Of a stretch of 33,339 nucleotides of DNA, positions 14,505 to 25,131 are shown piece after piece. Every line of letters begins with the position of its first letter. Position 1 is the first letter of the stretch. This DNA is from Coleofasciculaceae cyanobacterium (GTDB lineage: Bacteria; Cyanobacteriota; Cyanobacteriia; Cyanobacteriales; Xenococcaceae), in contig DATNPK010000007.1 in the NCBI GenBank assembly GCA_036703275.1, positions 1 through 33,339 of the forward strand. Reading direction: 5' to 3'. The translations under genes and the position numbers were made by a program. The notes beneath the pieces are model-generated. The model saw only the letters and a list, made by a program, of their open reading frames with translations, did not search any database and had not been told where the DNA came from.

Positions 14505-17500
14505 ATGATTACTCTACTTGGAGTTGCCATTCACAGCAAAATTTATGAAAGTTCGGCAACTCTTGTCTATCGGGGGATTAGAGAGCAAGATAATCGTTCA
14601 GTTGTCGCTAAAGTTCTCAAGCAAGATTATCCTTCTCCTGGGGAATTAACTCGCTACAGGCAAGAATATGAAATTACCCATTCTCTCAACATCGATGGTG
14701 TAGTTAAGGCATACAGCCAGGAGGATTATCAGCGCACGCTCGTTATCCTGCTAGAAGATTTTGGCGGGGAGTCTTTAGAACGCTTACAGCAGCGATCGGA
14801 CTTCTACCCCATGCCCTTAGCGAATTTTCTCGGTTTGGCGATCGCCATTACTGATACTCTAGGCAAAATCCATGCGGCTCATGTCATCCATAAAGATATC
14901 AATCCTGGCAACATTGTCTTTAATCCGAACACTGGCGTTGTCAAAATCATTGATTTTGGCATTGCCACTCGCTTCAGTCGCACCAATCCCACATTCAAAA
15001 GCCTCCATCTTCTAGAAGGAACCCCCGCATACCTGTCGCCAGAGCAAACCGGACGGATGAACCGGATGCTCGACTATCGCACTGATTTCTACTCACTGGG
15101 CGTAACCTTCTACGAACTGTTGACGGGACAATTACCGTTTCCCACTAAAGATCTTCTAGAGCTAGTCCACTGCCACATTGTTAGACCGCCGACTCCTCCG
15201 CACGAATTGAACGCGACGATTCCCCAACCCGTCTCAGATCTGATTTTGAAACTGACGGCGAAGAATGCGGAGGATCGCTATCAAAGTGCCTGGGGCATCA
15301 AAGCGGATCTAGAATGCTGCGCTCAACAACTGGCAGAAATGGGGCAGATTAAGGCCATGTCGTTGGGACTGCAAGATGTTTCAGAACAGTTTTGCATTTC
15401 TCAAAAACTGTATGGACGAGAAACCCAGACTAAAGCATTATTGGCAGCGTTTGACAGAGTGGCTAGAAAAGAGACGTTTGGCGAAATTTGTCAGCTAGAG
15501 TCAGGCATAAAAAATGCTCAATTCAATGTCGAACTCATGCTCGTTGCTGGTTACGCTGGCATTGGCAAAACGGCATTGGTGCAAGAACTCTATAAACCCA
15601 TCACAACCAAGCACGGCTACTTTATATCAGGTAAATTCGATCAATTCAGGCGCAATGTTCCCTACAGCGCTATTGTGGCTGCTCTACAAAAGTTGGTGCA
15701 GCAGCTCTTGGGAGAATCGGATGAGCAGGTGGAATTGTGGCGATCGCGTCTACTCACTGCTTTGGGAAGCAACGGACAAATTATCATAGATGTCATTCCC
15801 GAAGTTGAGTTCATTATTGGCAAGCAGCCACCCGTGCCCGAAGTTGGAGCAACAGAAGCACAGAATCGCTTCAATCTTCACGTTTCAAAGGTTTGTGCGG
15901 GCGTTTTGTGCAAAAGAGCATCCCCTGGTCATCTTTTTAGACGATCTACAGTGGATCGATTCTGCGACGTTGAAGTTAATTGAACTCATATTGCTTGACG
16001 AGCAAACTCAATCTCTGTTTTTGATCGGAGCCTATCGAAATCATGAAGTGTCTTCAACGCATTCATTAATTTTGATGCTGGAGAGCTTGCGAAAGCAGGG
16101 GGCAGCGCTTCAAAAAATCACCCTGCCCCCCTTAACGCTGGAACCGTTGACTCAACTGGTGGCTGAGACATTACATCGCAATCCTGATGCCGTTCGTTCC
16201 TTAGCCCAAGTCATGTTGCGTAAAACCGAGGGCAACCCTTTCTTTGTTGGTGAATTTTTGAAGCTGCTGTATGGCGAAAACCTGTTGGCCTTTGATGCCC
16301 AACAGTTGAGTTGGCAGTGGAATCTGGCAGAGATTGAAGCTCAAGATATCACTGCTAATGTGGTGGAGTTGCTGCTGCATCAGTTGCAGAAATTGCCGGA
16401 AGCAACACAGCAAGTTCTCTCCATCGCGGCTTGTGTTGGGTCTGAGTTTGATTTAGAAACGTTGGCGATCGTTTGCGAAAAATCACCGAAAGCAATTTTT
16501 CAGGATTTATTAGAAGCAATACAAGCTGGATTAATTCAACCTTTGTCTGACTTGGATGAAGACTTGTTGGTTCAAGAGTATAAGTTTTCGCACGATCGCG
16601 TTCAGCAAGCGGCTTATGCTTTGATTGATGAATCGCAGAAACAGGTTGTTCATCTCCAAATCGGTGGCAATTTGCTCGAAAAAACTTCACCAGAGCAACG
16701 ATCCGATCGGTTGTTTGAAATCATCGATCATCTCAATCAAGGACTTGAGCTAGTCACTGCTCGATCGGAACGAACTGAAATTGCCAGATTGAATTTAATG
16801 GCAGGTCGGAAAGCAAAGGCAGCAACGGCTTATGAAGCAGCTTTTAAGTATTTTACTACAGGGCTTAAACTCCTCAATTCAGAGAGTTGGCAGAGTGAGT
16901 ATGACCTCACCTTAGCGCTGTACTCAGCAGCAGCAGAAGCGGCGTATCTTCATGGCTGCTTTGAGGAGATGGAACAATTGGTAGAAGTGGTACTCGATCG
17001 CGCTAAGACAGTGCTTGACAAAGTGCAGGTTTACAATAGCAGAATTCAAGGATATTTGTCACAGGGCAACCTGGGAGAAGCACTTAAAACTGGGTTAGAA
17101 GTGTTGAAGCTCTTGGAAGTAAACTTAATAGAAAACCCCAGTCAATTAGATGTTCAAAGAGGATTGGAGGAAACGGCTGCGCTATTAGCTAGACGAGAAA
17201 TCGAAGACTTAATTGATCTGCCAAAGATGACCGCACCAGAACCGCTGGCAGCAATGTATATCCTGGCGAATATCGTGGCTGCTGCATTTATGGTATCACC
17301 AGCACTATTGATACTGATTGTGTGTAAAAGGGTAAATTTATCGCTCGACTACGGTAACACTACCTGGTCACCAATGAGTTATGCTAACTACGGATTTGTT
17401 CTATGTGCAGTTGTTCAAGACATTGAACTCGGTTATAAGTTTGGTCAATTGGCTCTAAGCTTGGCAGAAAAATTGAATACCAAAAAAGGGAATGCTAAAG

Positions 17501-20500
17501 CATTAATGGTATCGAGTAACCACGTCATGCACTGGAAGGTACATTTTAGGAAAACAATACCAATTCTGGTTGATGCTTATCAAACCGGAGTGGAAACCGG
17601 AGACTTTGAATTCGCTGGCTATTCTGCATATTATGCATGTTGTCGCTCGTTTTTTGTCGGTGAGTCACTCACCCAACTAGAACAAACAACGGCAGCCTAC
17701 AGCAAAGCGATCGGTCAAATCAGACGAGAAAACCCCTCTAATTGGATTGCAATGTTGTGGCAGACAATCCTTAATCTGTTAGGTAGGTCTGAGAATCCTA
17801 GCCGTTTAATTGGTAGTATATATGATGAAGAGCAAGCGCTATCTCACGCTATTGCAGTTAAAGACGGAATTGAAACTCAATTCTTTTATTTGTACAAAGT
17901 TATATTGTGTTATCTATTTGAGGAATATCATCAAGCTGTACAAACTGCTGTTTCGGCAAGGCAACATTTTGAAGAGGTGACAGCAATAACGGTTTTACCT
18001 TTATTCTGTTTCTACGATTCTCTGGTGCTTTTGAGTTTATTGGTTGAGGCTTCAAGCTCCCAAAAAGAGGTTTGGCTAAGTTGTGTTAACACCAACCAAG
18101 AAAAAATGCAGAAATGGGCAGGACACGCCCCAATGAATTATCTACATAAATTTTATCTGGTCGAGGCAGAGAAAGCGCGAGTTTTAGGCCAGTTTCTTGA
18201 GGCTGAAGAGTTTTATGAACGAGCGATTGCAGGTGCTGCTGAAAATGAGTATATCCAGGAAGAAGCATTAGCTTATGAATTAGCGGCTAAACATTATCTG
18301 GCGCGAGGTCAGTCAAAAATTGCTCAAACTTACATGAAAGAGGCGCATTATTGCTATGATCGCTGGGGCGCAACCGCTAAAGTTAAAGACTTAGAAAAAC
18401 GCTATCCCCAACTACTCAACTCCAACCTGGTTCGGCAATCGCATTCAATCGTAACCGATGAAACGATCCGTCATCCGACAGCGGTGATCGATTTGGCTGC
18501 GGTGATGAAAGCGGCTCAAGCCCTCTCAGAAATGATCCATTTTGATCGATTGATTGCCACGTTGATGCAGGTGGTGATAGAAAATGCAGGAGCCGAAACA
18601 GGCGCACTGATTCTGCTGGAGGACGGTCAACTCACTGTGGTGGCTCAATGCAGTGGAAGTAGACATTGCGACCTGGAAAAGATTGCTGTTGCTGGTTGTG
18701 CAGCGATTCCTGTCTCTGTCATTTACACGGTAGAACGCACTCAAGAAACTGTGGTGTTTGATGATGCAGTCAGCGAACCGTCTTTTTTGACTGATCCGTA
18801 TATTCAAAACCAACAGACGCGATCGCTCCTCTGCATGCCCATTCTCAAGCAAAGTCAGCTGATTGGCGTTCTTTATTTGGAAAACAATCTCAGTACTGGA
18901 GTGTTTGCCAGCGATCGCTTAGAAGTCCTGAAATTGTTGATTGCCCAGGCAGCAATTTCATTGGAGAATACTCGGTTATATGAACAGTTAGCAGACCATG
19001 CCGAAACACTGGAACGGAATGTAGAAGAGCGAACTCAAGCCTTACAGCAGGAGATCGCTGAACGTCAACAAACCGAAGCTGCATTGAGACAAAGTGAAGC
19101 AAATTATCGCAACCTGCTACAAACCGCGAATTCCGTCATCATTCGCTACGATCCACAAGGACGGATTCGATACATCAACGATTATGGGGTAAAACTCCTG
19201 GGCTATGAAGAAGATCAGATTTTAGGGCGAACCTTATTTGAAACCATCATTCCAGACATCGAAACCTCTGGACGCGATGTGAGACCGATGGTCCATGATT
19301 TACTTCGTAATCCTCAATCGTACCCGAAAGGCGAGGGTGAAAACTTGTGTCGAGATGGGCGGCGAGTCTGGATGGAGTGGTCGAATCAAGCCATCTTCAA
19401 TGAACAAGGAGATGTAGTCGAAATTTTATCAGTGGGCAATGACACCACCCAGCGTAAACAAGCAGAAGAAGCATTACAACGCAGTGAAGTCAAGTTCCGC
19501 AATATTTTTGAAAACTCCCAGGTCGGCATCTACCGCACCCGCACCTGTGATGGATTAATTCTTAATGCCAATCAACGCTTTGCCGATCTGCTTGGCTTTG
19601 ATTCGCCAGAAGAGATCATTGGGCTTGAACACACTACAGGCTTTAATGTAAATCCCAACGATCGCCAACAATTCATTGAGGTGCTGAAGCGGGACGGGGA
19701 AGTGCGAAGCTATGAAATCCAGATGCGAAAACGAGATAGTACAGTGTTCTGGGGACTTTTCTCTTCTTATCTGAATGCAGGCGATGACTACATCGAAGGG
19801 GTGATTGCCGATATTAGCGATCGCAAACAGGCAGAAGTCGCGTTGCAAGCCTCTGAAGCAGAACTGCGGGCGCTTTTTTCAGCCATTCCCGATCCGCTGT
19901 TTGTCCTTACTGCTGAAGGGCGACTGGTCGAAGCAGTCGAAGTGAAACCGAATCAGTTGTATCGACCTATTGAGGAGCAGATTGGTCAAACACTGCACCA
20001 AATTTTTGAAAAAGAACAAGCCGATGAATTTCTGGGTTACGTTCGGCAAGTACTGAGAACCCAACAAATGCTCACAGTTGAGTACAGCTTGCGGACAGCC
20101 GAACAAGAAACCTGGTTTTCGGCTCGCATTGCCCCGATTCGGCACGAACAGGTGATTTGGCTGGCACGAGACATCACCGCTTGCAAACGGGCAGAAGCCG
20201 CTTCAATTTTGGAAGAACGCAACCGCATGGCACGCGAAATTCACGATACACTCGCTCAGGCGTTTACAGGTATTCTGGCTCAGGTAGGTGCTGCAAAACA
20301 GGTGCTAACGATGATTTAGAAGCAACTCAGGCACACCTGGATCTGATTAAAGAATTGGCACGAACTGGACTGTCTGAAGCGCGGCGATCGGTCGTCGCGC
20401 TCCGTCCTCAGCTTTTGGAGGAAGGCAGTTTGCAGAGTGCGCTACATCGTCTCGTGGCCCACCTCAGAACTGCGGCATTGGATGCCGCATTATACTATGA

Positions 20501-20816
20501 GATCGAGGGTGCAGTGTATGCTCTTCCCAGTGAAGTCGAGAGTAATCTACTGCGGATTGGGCAGGAAGCATTAACGAATGCGACCAGACACGCCCATGCT
20601 GAGGAAATTCGAGTGGAGCTAGTCTACAATCGCGATCGGGTTTGCTTGCGTGTGAAAGACAATGGACGGGGCTTTGGAGTTGGGAGTATTCCATGTGTTG
20701 AGGGATTTGGCTTACTGGGTATGAGCGAACGGGCAGAGCGCATCGGCGCACAACTCACGATTAGGAGCCAACCTGGACAAGGAACAGAGATTATTGTCAT
20801 CATCGATCGGGAGTAG
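14505..20816 (+). pseudogene. HstK-type Ser/Thr kinase-ATPase-GAF-PAS-histidine kinase, split by two frameshifts
   Basis: Read through, this is one roughly 2,100-residue signalling protein. Domains in order: Hanks-type Ser/Thr kinase (Lys36, catalytic Asp131 in HKDINPGN, DFG 150-152); AAA-like ATPase with Walker A GYAGIGKT (349-356) and Walker B-like VIFLDDLQW; a long helical repeat region; GAF (about 18500-18990); a short coiled coil; three PAS domains (about 19090-20190); a HisKA_3 dimerisation domain with the phospho-His codon at 20242 (REIHDTLAQ); and a HATPase domain with NATRHAHA and DNGRGFG. The ATG at 14505 has GGGAGAG just upstream. One frameshift lies at about 15877-15885 (one extra base before TTTCAAAGG). 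The other lies at 20310/20311, where ACGATGAT should read ACGGATGAT. All motifs are otherwise intact, so the breaks are recent or are consensus errors. The cognate regulator follows 4 nt downstream. Confidence 0.85.
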
Positions 20817-20820
20817 CACG

Positions 20821-21450
20821 ATGAGCCAAGCCACGATTATTCGGGTTCTAATTGCGGACGATCATGCGATTTTTCGGCAAGGATTAGCCACGATTATTAA
20901 CCGTGACCCAGATATGCAGGTGATTGCCCAAGCTGAAAATGGGGAACAAGCGATCGCTCTATTTGGGGAACACCAACCGGATGTAACGCTGATGGATCTG
21001 CGAATGCCGGAAGTTGAAGGAGTTGCCGCCATCAGTGCAATTTGTGCTAATGCTAAATCTGCTCGGATTATTGTACTGACCACGTATGATAGTGACGAAG
21101 ATATCTATCGGGGATTGCAGGCAGGAGCAAAAGGGTACCTATTGAAAGAAACTGAGCCTGACGAACTGCTGAATGCCATTCGTACCGTTCATCGGGGTCA
21201 GAAGTATATTCCGCCCGATGTGGGAGCAAAGTTGGTACAGCGCCTCAGCAATCCAGAACTGAGTGAAAGAGAATTAGAAGTACTCCGCTCACTGGCACAG
21301 GGGATGAGCAATGCCGAGATTGCTGAGGCTTTGAGTATTGGTGAAGGCACGGTTAAATCCCATGTCAATCGAATTTTGAATAAATTAGATGTGAGCGATC
21401 GCACCCAAGCTGTGATTGTTGCCGTTAAACGCGGCATTGTCAGTTTGTAG
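20821..21450 (+). CDS. NarL/FixJ-family response regulator
   Basis: This 209-residue regulator has a receiver domain (about 7-125) with the acidic pair Asp13-Asp14, phospho-acceptor Asp59 (TLMDLRMP), Thr87 and Lys109 (YLLKETEPDE). A LuxR-type helix-turn-helix follows (about 143-205): LSERELEVLRSLAQGMSNAE, then GTVKSHVNRILNKLDVSDRT. The start at 20821 is preferred over 20794 because it opens directly into the receiver strand and lies 4 nt after the kinase stop, implying co-transcription and coupling. HisKA_3 kinases pair with NarL-type regulators, so the broken kinase at 14505 is its expected partner. The regulator itself is intact. Its targets are unknown; the neighbouring redox genes are a possibility but no shared operator was identified. 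Confidence 0.92.
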   Translation: MSQATIIRVLIADDHAIFRQGLATIINRDPDMQVIAQAENGEQAIALFGEHQPDVTLMDLRMPEVEGVAAISAICANAKSARIIVLTTYDSDEDIYRGLQAGAKGYLLKETEPDELLNAIRTVHRGQKYIPPDVGAKLVQRLSNPELSERELEVLRSLAQGMSNAEIAEALSIGEGTVKSHVNRILNKLDVSDRTQAVIVAVKRGIVSL

Positions 21451-21472
21451 CGTGTACTTTCGATCAGATTCG

Positions 21473-21591
21473 GATTCTAACTTAAGTTATAGCTAGCCTT
21501 CTACTCTGAGATGGCACAGTTACTCTATCAATTTGTACTGTAAAAATTTTAACTTGCTATAGACGACACCTTGAAGGCGATCTCCTATATT
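21473..21591. repeat. 119-nt direct repeat, left copy
   Basis: The block from GATTCTAACTTAAGTTATAG to CGATCTCCTATATT recurs at 26736-26854 in the same orientation, with equal length and about 5 differences. It begins 23 nt after the response regulator stop. It holds no open frame of note; TTGTAC..TATAGA could be a weak promoter. It bounds, with its partner, the 5.3-kb segment 21473-26854. Confidence 0.85.
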
Positions 21592-21692
21592 GAACTTATT
21601 CCGAAAGAAGCTGAGTACTAGAACTGGACACGCCCCAGATAGCTAGGAAAAAATGACATTGATTGAATTTGAATCAAAAAGGAGACAAACCC

Positions 21693-21862
21693 ATGAGCAA
21701 ACCATCGACACAATGATCGATCCCAATGACAGCGTGCTGCTGCTGATTGATCATCAAAGCGGACTCTTCCAACTTGTGCGTGACATTGAACTCCCAGTCC
21801 TCCGCGCCAATGCCACCCCAATGCGCGGCATGTGCCGTGCGGAGAAGACCTTACAGGAGTAA
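21693..21862 (+). pseudogene. Isochorismatase-family hydrolase, N-terminal fragment
   Basis: The fragment opens ATGAGCAAACCATCG behind a good AGGAG, then needs a frame change of two bases (CACA) to continue as [20 protein letters not shown] and [30 protein letters not shown] is the typical start of YcaC-like cysteine hydrolases, with the catalytic-triad Asp in LLIDHQ. After about 40 residues the similarity stops (near 21817) and unrelated codons lead to a stop at 21862. The Lys and Cys of the triad are missing. So the gene is frameshifted and truncated by a deletion that joins it to the GMC oxidoreductase start 23 nt later. Confidence 0.7.
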
Positions 21863-21884
21863 TGAAATGAAAGGAAATCAAACA

Positions 21885-23375
21885 ATGTTTGACGTCATCA
21901 TCGTCGGTGGCGGATCCGCCGGCACAGTGCTGGCCAATCGCCTGAGTGCTGATCCATCTCGCCGTGTCTTGCTGATCGAAGCGGGCAAGGCCTATCCCCC
22001 AAACGCCTATCCCGACCCAGTCCGCCGCCAGGACCTAGTGGGTGGCGATCCGCAGCACGACTGGGACTTTTACAGCGAGCCTGGCGTGCTGGGCAGAAGC
22101 CTTCAGCTCAACCGCGGCAAGGTGCTGGGTGGCTCGTCTGCCATCAACGGTGCAGTGGCGATGCGGGTGCCGAAATACGACCACGATCGCTGGGCCAAGG
22201 CGCATGACCTCGACGCCTTGAACTGGCAAAGCTCGCAGGCCTTCTATCGTTCGCTGGAGCGTACCTCCGGCACTGGCGGCGACGGCCGCGACGGCTGCTT
22301 CCCCATCCACCAGCTTGGCGATGAAGAAGTGTCTGACCAGCATCGCGACTTCATCGCCAAGCTGGCTGCGGGCTACCAGCGCACATCGGGTTTTACGACG
22401 GGGCAGCCGCTGGGCGTTGGTCCCTATGTGATGAATACCCGCATGGGTGTGAGGCTTAACACAGGAATGACCTTGTTGGGCGATGCGGTGCGCGCCCGAC
22501 CTAATCTGACCATCCGCGACGAGACGCTGGTCGATGCCGTGTTAGTGGAGCATGGCCAGGCCCAAGGCGTCCGACTGGCGGGCGGGGCGATCATCCTAGC
22601 CGGTGAAATCATCCTTTCAGCGGGCACCTATGTCAGCCCGGCGATCCTGATGCGTTCCGGCATTGGCCCCTCTGAGGTGCTGCGAGGCCTTGACATCCCG
22701 GTCGTGTCCGAGCTGCCGGTCGGTCGCCGTCTACAGGATCACCCGATGGTCCCGACCGTCTGGTCGATTCGCAAGGAAGCAGTAGGCCTTCCGTATCCAC
22801 CCATCGGCGCAATGCTGTGGACGGCATCCAACCACGCGACGAACGGCGAGGCAGATCTGAACATCAGCACCGCGACCCTGCCCGACGATGGGCAGACTTC
22901 CGACGGCGCGATATTCCTGCTGTTCGCTGCGCTCGTGAGACCGCGTTCCGTGGGTTTCCTCACCATCGCCAGCCGCGATCCCTATGCTGCGCCCATCATC
23001 GATCTCGGCTTCCTGACGGACAGCGGTGACCGTGAGCGATTGGTCGATGGTGTCGAAGTCATCCGGAACATTGCGCGTCAGCAGCCTTTTGCCGATATGG
23101 TGGGTGCAGAACTGGCGCCGGGCGCGGCAAAGAGCGACCGCGCTTCGATCAAAGCCGCGCTCGTGACCTCTGTGCAGAGCTATCAGCATCCGACCTCCAC
23201 TGTACCCATGGGCGGACCGCGCGATGCCGGGGCCGTGGTGGATATTGACGGGCACGTTCGTGGCGTCAAGAGCCTGCGAGTCGTCGATGCCTCGATCTGG
23301 CCTGACGTGCCCTCCGTCGCAACGGCTTTCCCGACCATGATGCTGGCCGAAAGCATCGCTGCCCGGATGACCTAA
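21885..23375 (+). CDS. GMC-family FAD-dependent oxidoreductase
   Basis: This 496-residue flavoprotein belongs to the glucose-methanol-choline oxidoreductases. The FAD dinucleotide motif is at residues 4-13 (VIIVGGGSAG), followed by LLIEAG and the family signature region GKVLGGSSAINGAVAMR (about 80-96). The second signature is GEIILSAGTYVSPAILMRSG (about 242-261). The C-terminal active-site His is probably His435 (SYQHPTSTVPMG). The residue usually Asn or His before the final PTxMxAE motif is not obvious (VATAFPTMMLAE), so the substrate and even activity are uncertain. The ATG at 21885 begins the conserved sequence; ATG 21867 with AGGAG upstream is an alternative adding six residues. It is slightly shorter than the usual 500-560 residues. 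GC-rich codon use differs strongly from its surroundings, and its neighbours are broken, so it is probably a recent import. Confidence 0.88.
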   Translation: MFDVIIVGGGSAGTVLANRLSADPSRRVLLIEAGKAYPPNAYPDPVRRQDLVGGDPQHDWDFYSEPGVLGRSLQLNRGKVLGGSSAINGAVAMRVPKYDHDRWAKAHDLDALNWQSSQAFYRSLERTSGTGGDGRDGCFPIHQLGDEEVSDQHRDFIAKLAAGYQRTSGFTTGQPLGVGPYVMNTRMGVRLNTGMTLLGDAVRARPNLTIRDETLVDAVLVEHGQAQGVRLAGGAIILAGEIILSAGTYVSPAILMRSGIGPSEVLRGLDIPVVSELPVGRRLQDHPMVPTVWSIRKEAVGLPYPPIGAMLWTASNHATNGEADLNISTATLPDDGQTSDGAIFLLFAALVRPRSVGFLTIASRDPYAAPIIDLGFLTDSGDRERLVDGVEVIRNIARQQPFADMVGAELAPGAAKSDRASIKAALVTSVQSYQHPTSTVPMGGPRDAGAVVDIDGHVRGVKSLRVVDASIWPDVPSVATAFPTMMLAESIAARMT

Positions 23376-23481
23376 GAGAAGTACGCAATCAGTGAAAGCA
23401 ACCCCGCTCGAAAGAGTGATAGCTCTGAGATTTGCCGCAGGGGCAAGTCAACATCATCAACCCCAACTTGGACACAATCAC

Positions 23482-23965
23482 ATGAAACAAGATCATCTCA
23501 CAAGCGACATCACGCTCGCCACCGCCGCACCCGCACACACGCAAGAGGCTGGCAAGGGTCTGACCGCAGCGCAATTGCTGAAGCGCAGTCTGGACACTTT
23601 CCTAGCCAAAGATATTAAGGGCTGGGCTGAACTCTGCGACGAAAACGTCGTCGTCAAATTTCCCTTCGCGCCCGAGGTGGCGTCCAGAAAGCTGGTGGGC
23701 CGAGCGGCTATCTACGAGTATTTGAAGAACTATCCCAGCGTCATTGACGTGCAGCGGACTCCCACGCTGAAGATCAACTTCTACCAATGACCCCAACATG
23801 GCTATTGCCGAATGGAGCGTCTCAGGCCCGGTGATCAGTAACGGCAACCCCTATGAAATGAGCTACGCCACGTTTGCCACGGTCAAGAACGGGCTAATCG
23901 TCACCTACCGCGAGTACTGGAACCCGATGGCGTTCATGGCCGCCATGGGCGGCGAAAAGTTCTGA
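23482..23965 (+). pseudogene. SnoaL-like (NTF2-fold) protein, frameshifted
   Basis: From the ATG at 23482 the first part reads TAAQLLKRSLDTFLAKDIKG, WAELCDENVVVKFPFAPEVA and GRAAIYEYLKNYPS, typical of SnoaL-like small barrels. It stops at 23790. One base later the same protein resumes as DPNMAIAEWSVSGPVISNGN, FATVKNGLIVTYREYWNPMA and ends at 23965. So a single-base loss near 23787 splits an otherwise complete gene of about 160 codons. The N-terminal 20 residues are alanine-rich (TLATAAPAHTQ) and could be the remains of a signal peptide. The gene follows the GMC oxidoreductase on the same strand with the same GC-rich codon use, so they were likely one operon. Confidence 0.75.
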
Positions 23966-23987
23966 GGTCGCAAAAGGAGATTGCCAA

Positions 23988-24460
23988 ATGAGTCTCAAAT
24001 TCAGACAACGAAGGCTCATTTGGTGCACTGTGAGCACGAGCAGTGCTTCCTCAACCATTTCATTTTATATTTGCGGCGGTCTTCACCGCCTTGAAGGACA
24101 CGAGATGCAATATCTAACCCATATCGACTGCGCGACGCTGACGTTCATGACTCAGGGTAACTTTCGCTATGTGGACACGACCGGTCAGCAAGGCGTTTTG
24201 GCGGCTGGCGGTGTTGAATAGATGAAGGCAGGAAACGGCGTGTGGCACTCAGACACCCCCGTTGGCGACACGCAGGTTAAAGGCTTCCAGCTCTGGATCG
24301 CTTTGCCCGCTGCGGAAGAAAACACGCCTGCGCAAAGCATCTACCTGACTCCGTCCGACGTGCCGCAGGAAGGGCCTGCGCGGGCACTGCGCGGGCGCTA
24401 TGGCGAGGCGAAAAGCCCTATCAACGCACTGGCGCAGATGACATACCTCTCCGTCTCCAT
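23988..24460 (+). pseudogene. Pirin-family protein, multiply broken
   Basis: Pirin-like sequence runs through three lesions. After MSLK a shifted frame gives TTKAHLVHCEHEQCFLNHFI. The first frame then resumes as GGLHRLEGHEMQYLTHIDCA and TLTFMTQGNFRYVDTTGQ. An in-frame TAG at 24219-24221 replaces a residue expected to be Trp (GGVE-stop-MKAGNGVWH). The last part, VKGFQLWIALPAAEEN to MTYLSVSM, ends abruptly near 24458, just before an inverted repeat. The C-terminal cupin is therefore missing. GC-rich codons match the genes upstream. An intact, distinct pirin lies at 25210. Confidence 0.8.
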
Positions 24461-24464
24461 GCGT

Positions 24465-24535
24465 CGTAGCCAATGCTTGAATTTCTTGACTTTCCATCGC
24501 AATATATTCAAAGGAATTTACGTTGATTGGCTACG
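24465..24535. repeat. Inverted repeat at the edge of the GC-rich tract
   Basis: CGTAGCCAAT (24465-24474) and ATTGGCTACG (24526-24535) are perfect 10-bp inverted copies around 51 nt of AT-rich DNA. The pirin fragment ends at the left arm and the PadR stop codon lies in the right arm. It may be a leftover element end marking the recombination point, or a transcription end for the convergent genes. Confidence 0.5.
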
Positions 24536-25085
24536 GATTGTTGCGATCGCGCAGCGTGTGCATAGCACGTATCGCCTTTTCCAACCAATCTAAATAAGTC
24601 TGTTCCCGTTGCTTCACTAAGTCCAAAACTAGTCGATGCAGTTTTTGTTCACGCGATGCAGTCGGATTACTCAAAGATAGAGTCTTGATCGTTTCACACT
24701 GGGCTAGCTTTTCTTGCCGTGCTTCGAGTTCCTGCTCTAGCAGATACACGATCGCCTCGTTCGGCAACTGAGCCGCAAAATAGAGTTGCACCAGCAACGG
24801 CTCTCGCAACACGGGCAGGGGCTGATGCGTCTGAAGCCAGTGGGTCAACTCTGCTTCGCCTGCTTCGGTAATCCAGTAAACCTTGCGATTGGGGCGATCG
24901 TGCTGAATCTCGACGGTACAGGTAATCCACCCCTGTGACTCCAGTTTGTCTAAAGTCCGATAAATCTGTGCCTGATCTGCTTGCCACAGATGGGAAATGC
25001 AATCGTCAAAACACTTGGTTTTGAGGTCGTAGCCTGTCCGCTCCTGTTGTTGGAGCAGACCCAGAATCACATCGGCAAGAGACAT
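24531..25085 (-). CDS. PadR-family transcriptional regulator
   Basis: This 184-residue regulator has the PadR winged helix at about 1-80: MSLADVILGLLQQQERTGYDLKTK, then LWQADQAQIYRTLDKLESQG with the recognition helix, and RKVYWITEAGEAELTHWL forming the wing. The C-terminal helical dimerisation part (about 90-180, LVQLYFAAQLPNEAIVYLLE and onward) is typical of the Vir-like subgroup. It is divergent from the intact pirin at 25210, with a 20-bp palindrome between them over the pirin -10 box. It therefore probably represses the pirin gene and itself, responding to a small phenolic or redox ligand as known PadR proteins do; the ligand is unknown. Its 3' end meets the inverted repeat at 24465-24535. 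The gene appears intact. Confidence 0.9.
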   Translation of the reverse strand: MSLADVILGLLQQQERTGYDLKTKCFDDCISHLWQADQAQIYRTLDKLESQGWITCTVEIQHDRPNRKVYWITEAGEAELTHWLQTHQPLPVLREPLLVQLYFAAQLPNEAIVYLLEQELEARQEKLAQCETIKTLSLSNPTASREQKLHRLVLDLVKQREQTYLDWLEKAIRAMHTLRDRNNP

Positions 25086-25131
25086 AGGCGGTTTACCGAA
25101 CGAATAGGGAGGACAAGCCCTACCTATAGAA

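Larger units (their letters stand above)
21690..24460. other. GC-rich tract of probable foreign origin
   Basis: Base composition changes sharply here: the line 22261-22320 has 44 of 60 G or C, against 24 of 60 in 1441-1500. Codons end mostly in C or G, and HIP1 octamers, frequent elsewhere, are nearly absent. The tract holds four genes of which only the GMC oxidoreductase is unbroken. It ends at the inverted repeat 24465-24535. This suggests transfer from a GC-rich bacterium (inference). Confidence 0.7.

Noticed and set aside
21747-21884. N-terminal extension of the GMC oxidoreductase back to 21747
   Set aside because: These codons overlap the isochorismatase fragment in another frame and are not family-like; the conserved flavin motif begins at 21885.
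22731-23255. 174-codon minus-strand open frame inside the GMC gene
   Set aside because: Long antisense frames are common in GC-rich coding DNA; its translation resembles nothing known and it lies wholly inside a recognised gene.
24222-24593. Second part of the broken pirin as a separate gene
   Set aside because: It begins at a Met directly after the in-frame TAG and has no ribosome site; the last 45 codons are unrelated DNA running into padR.
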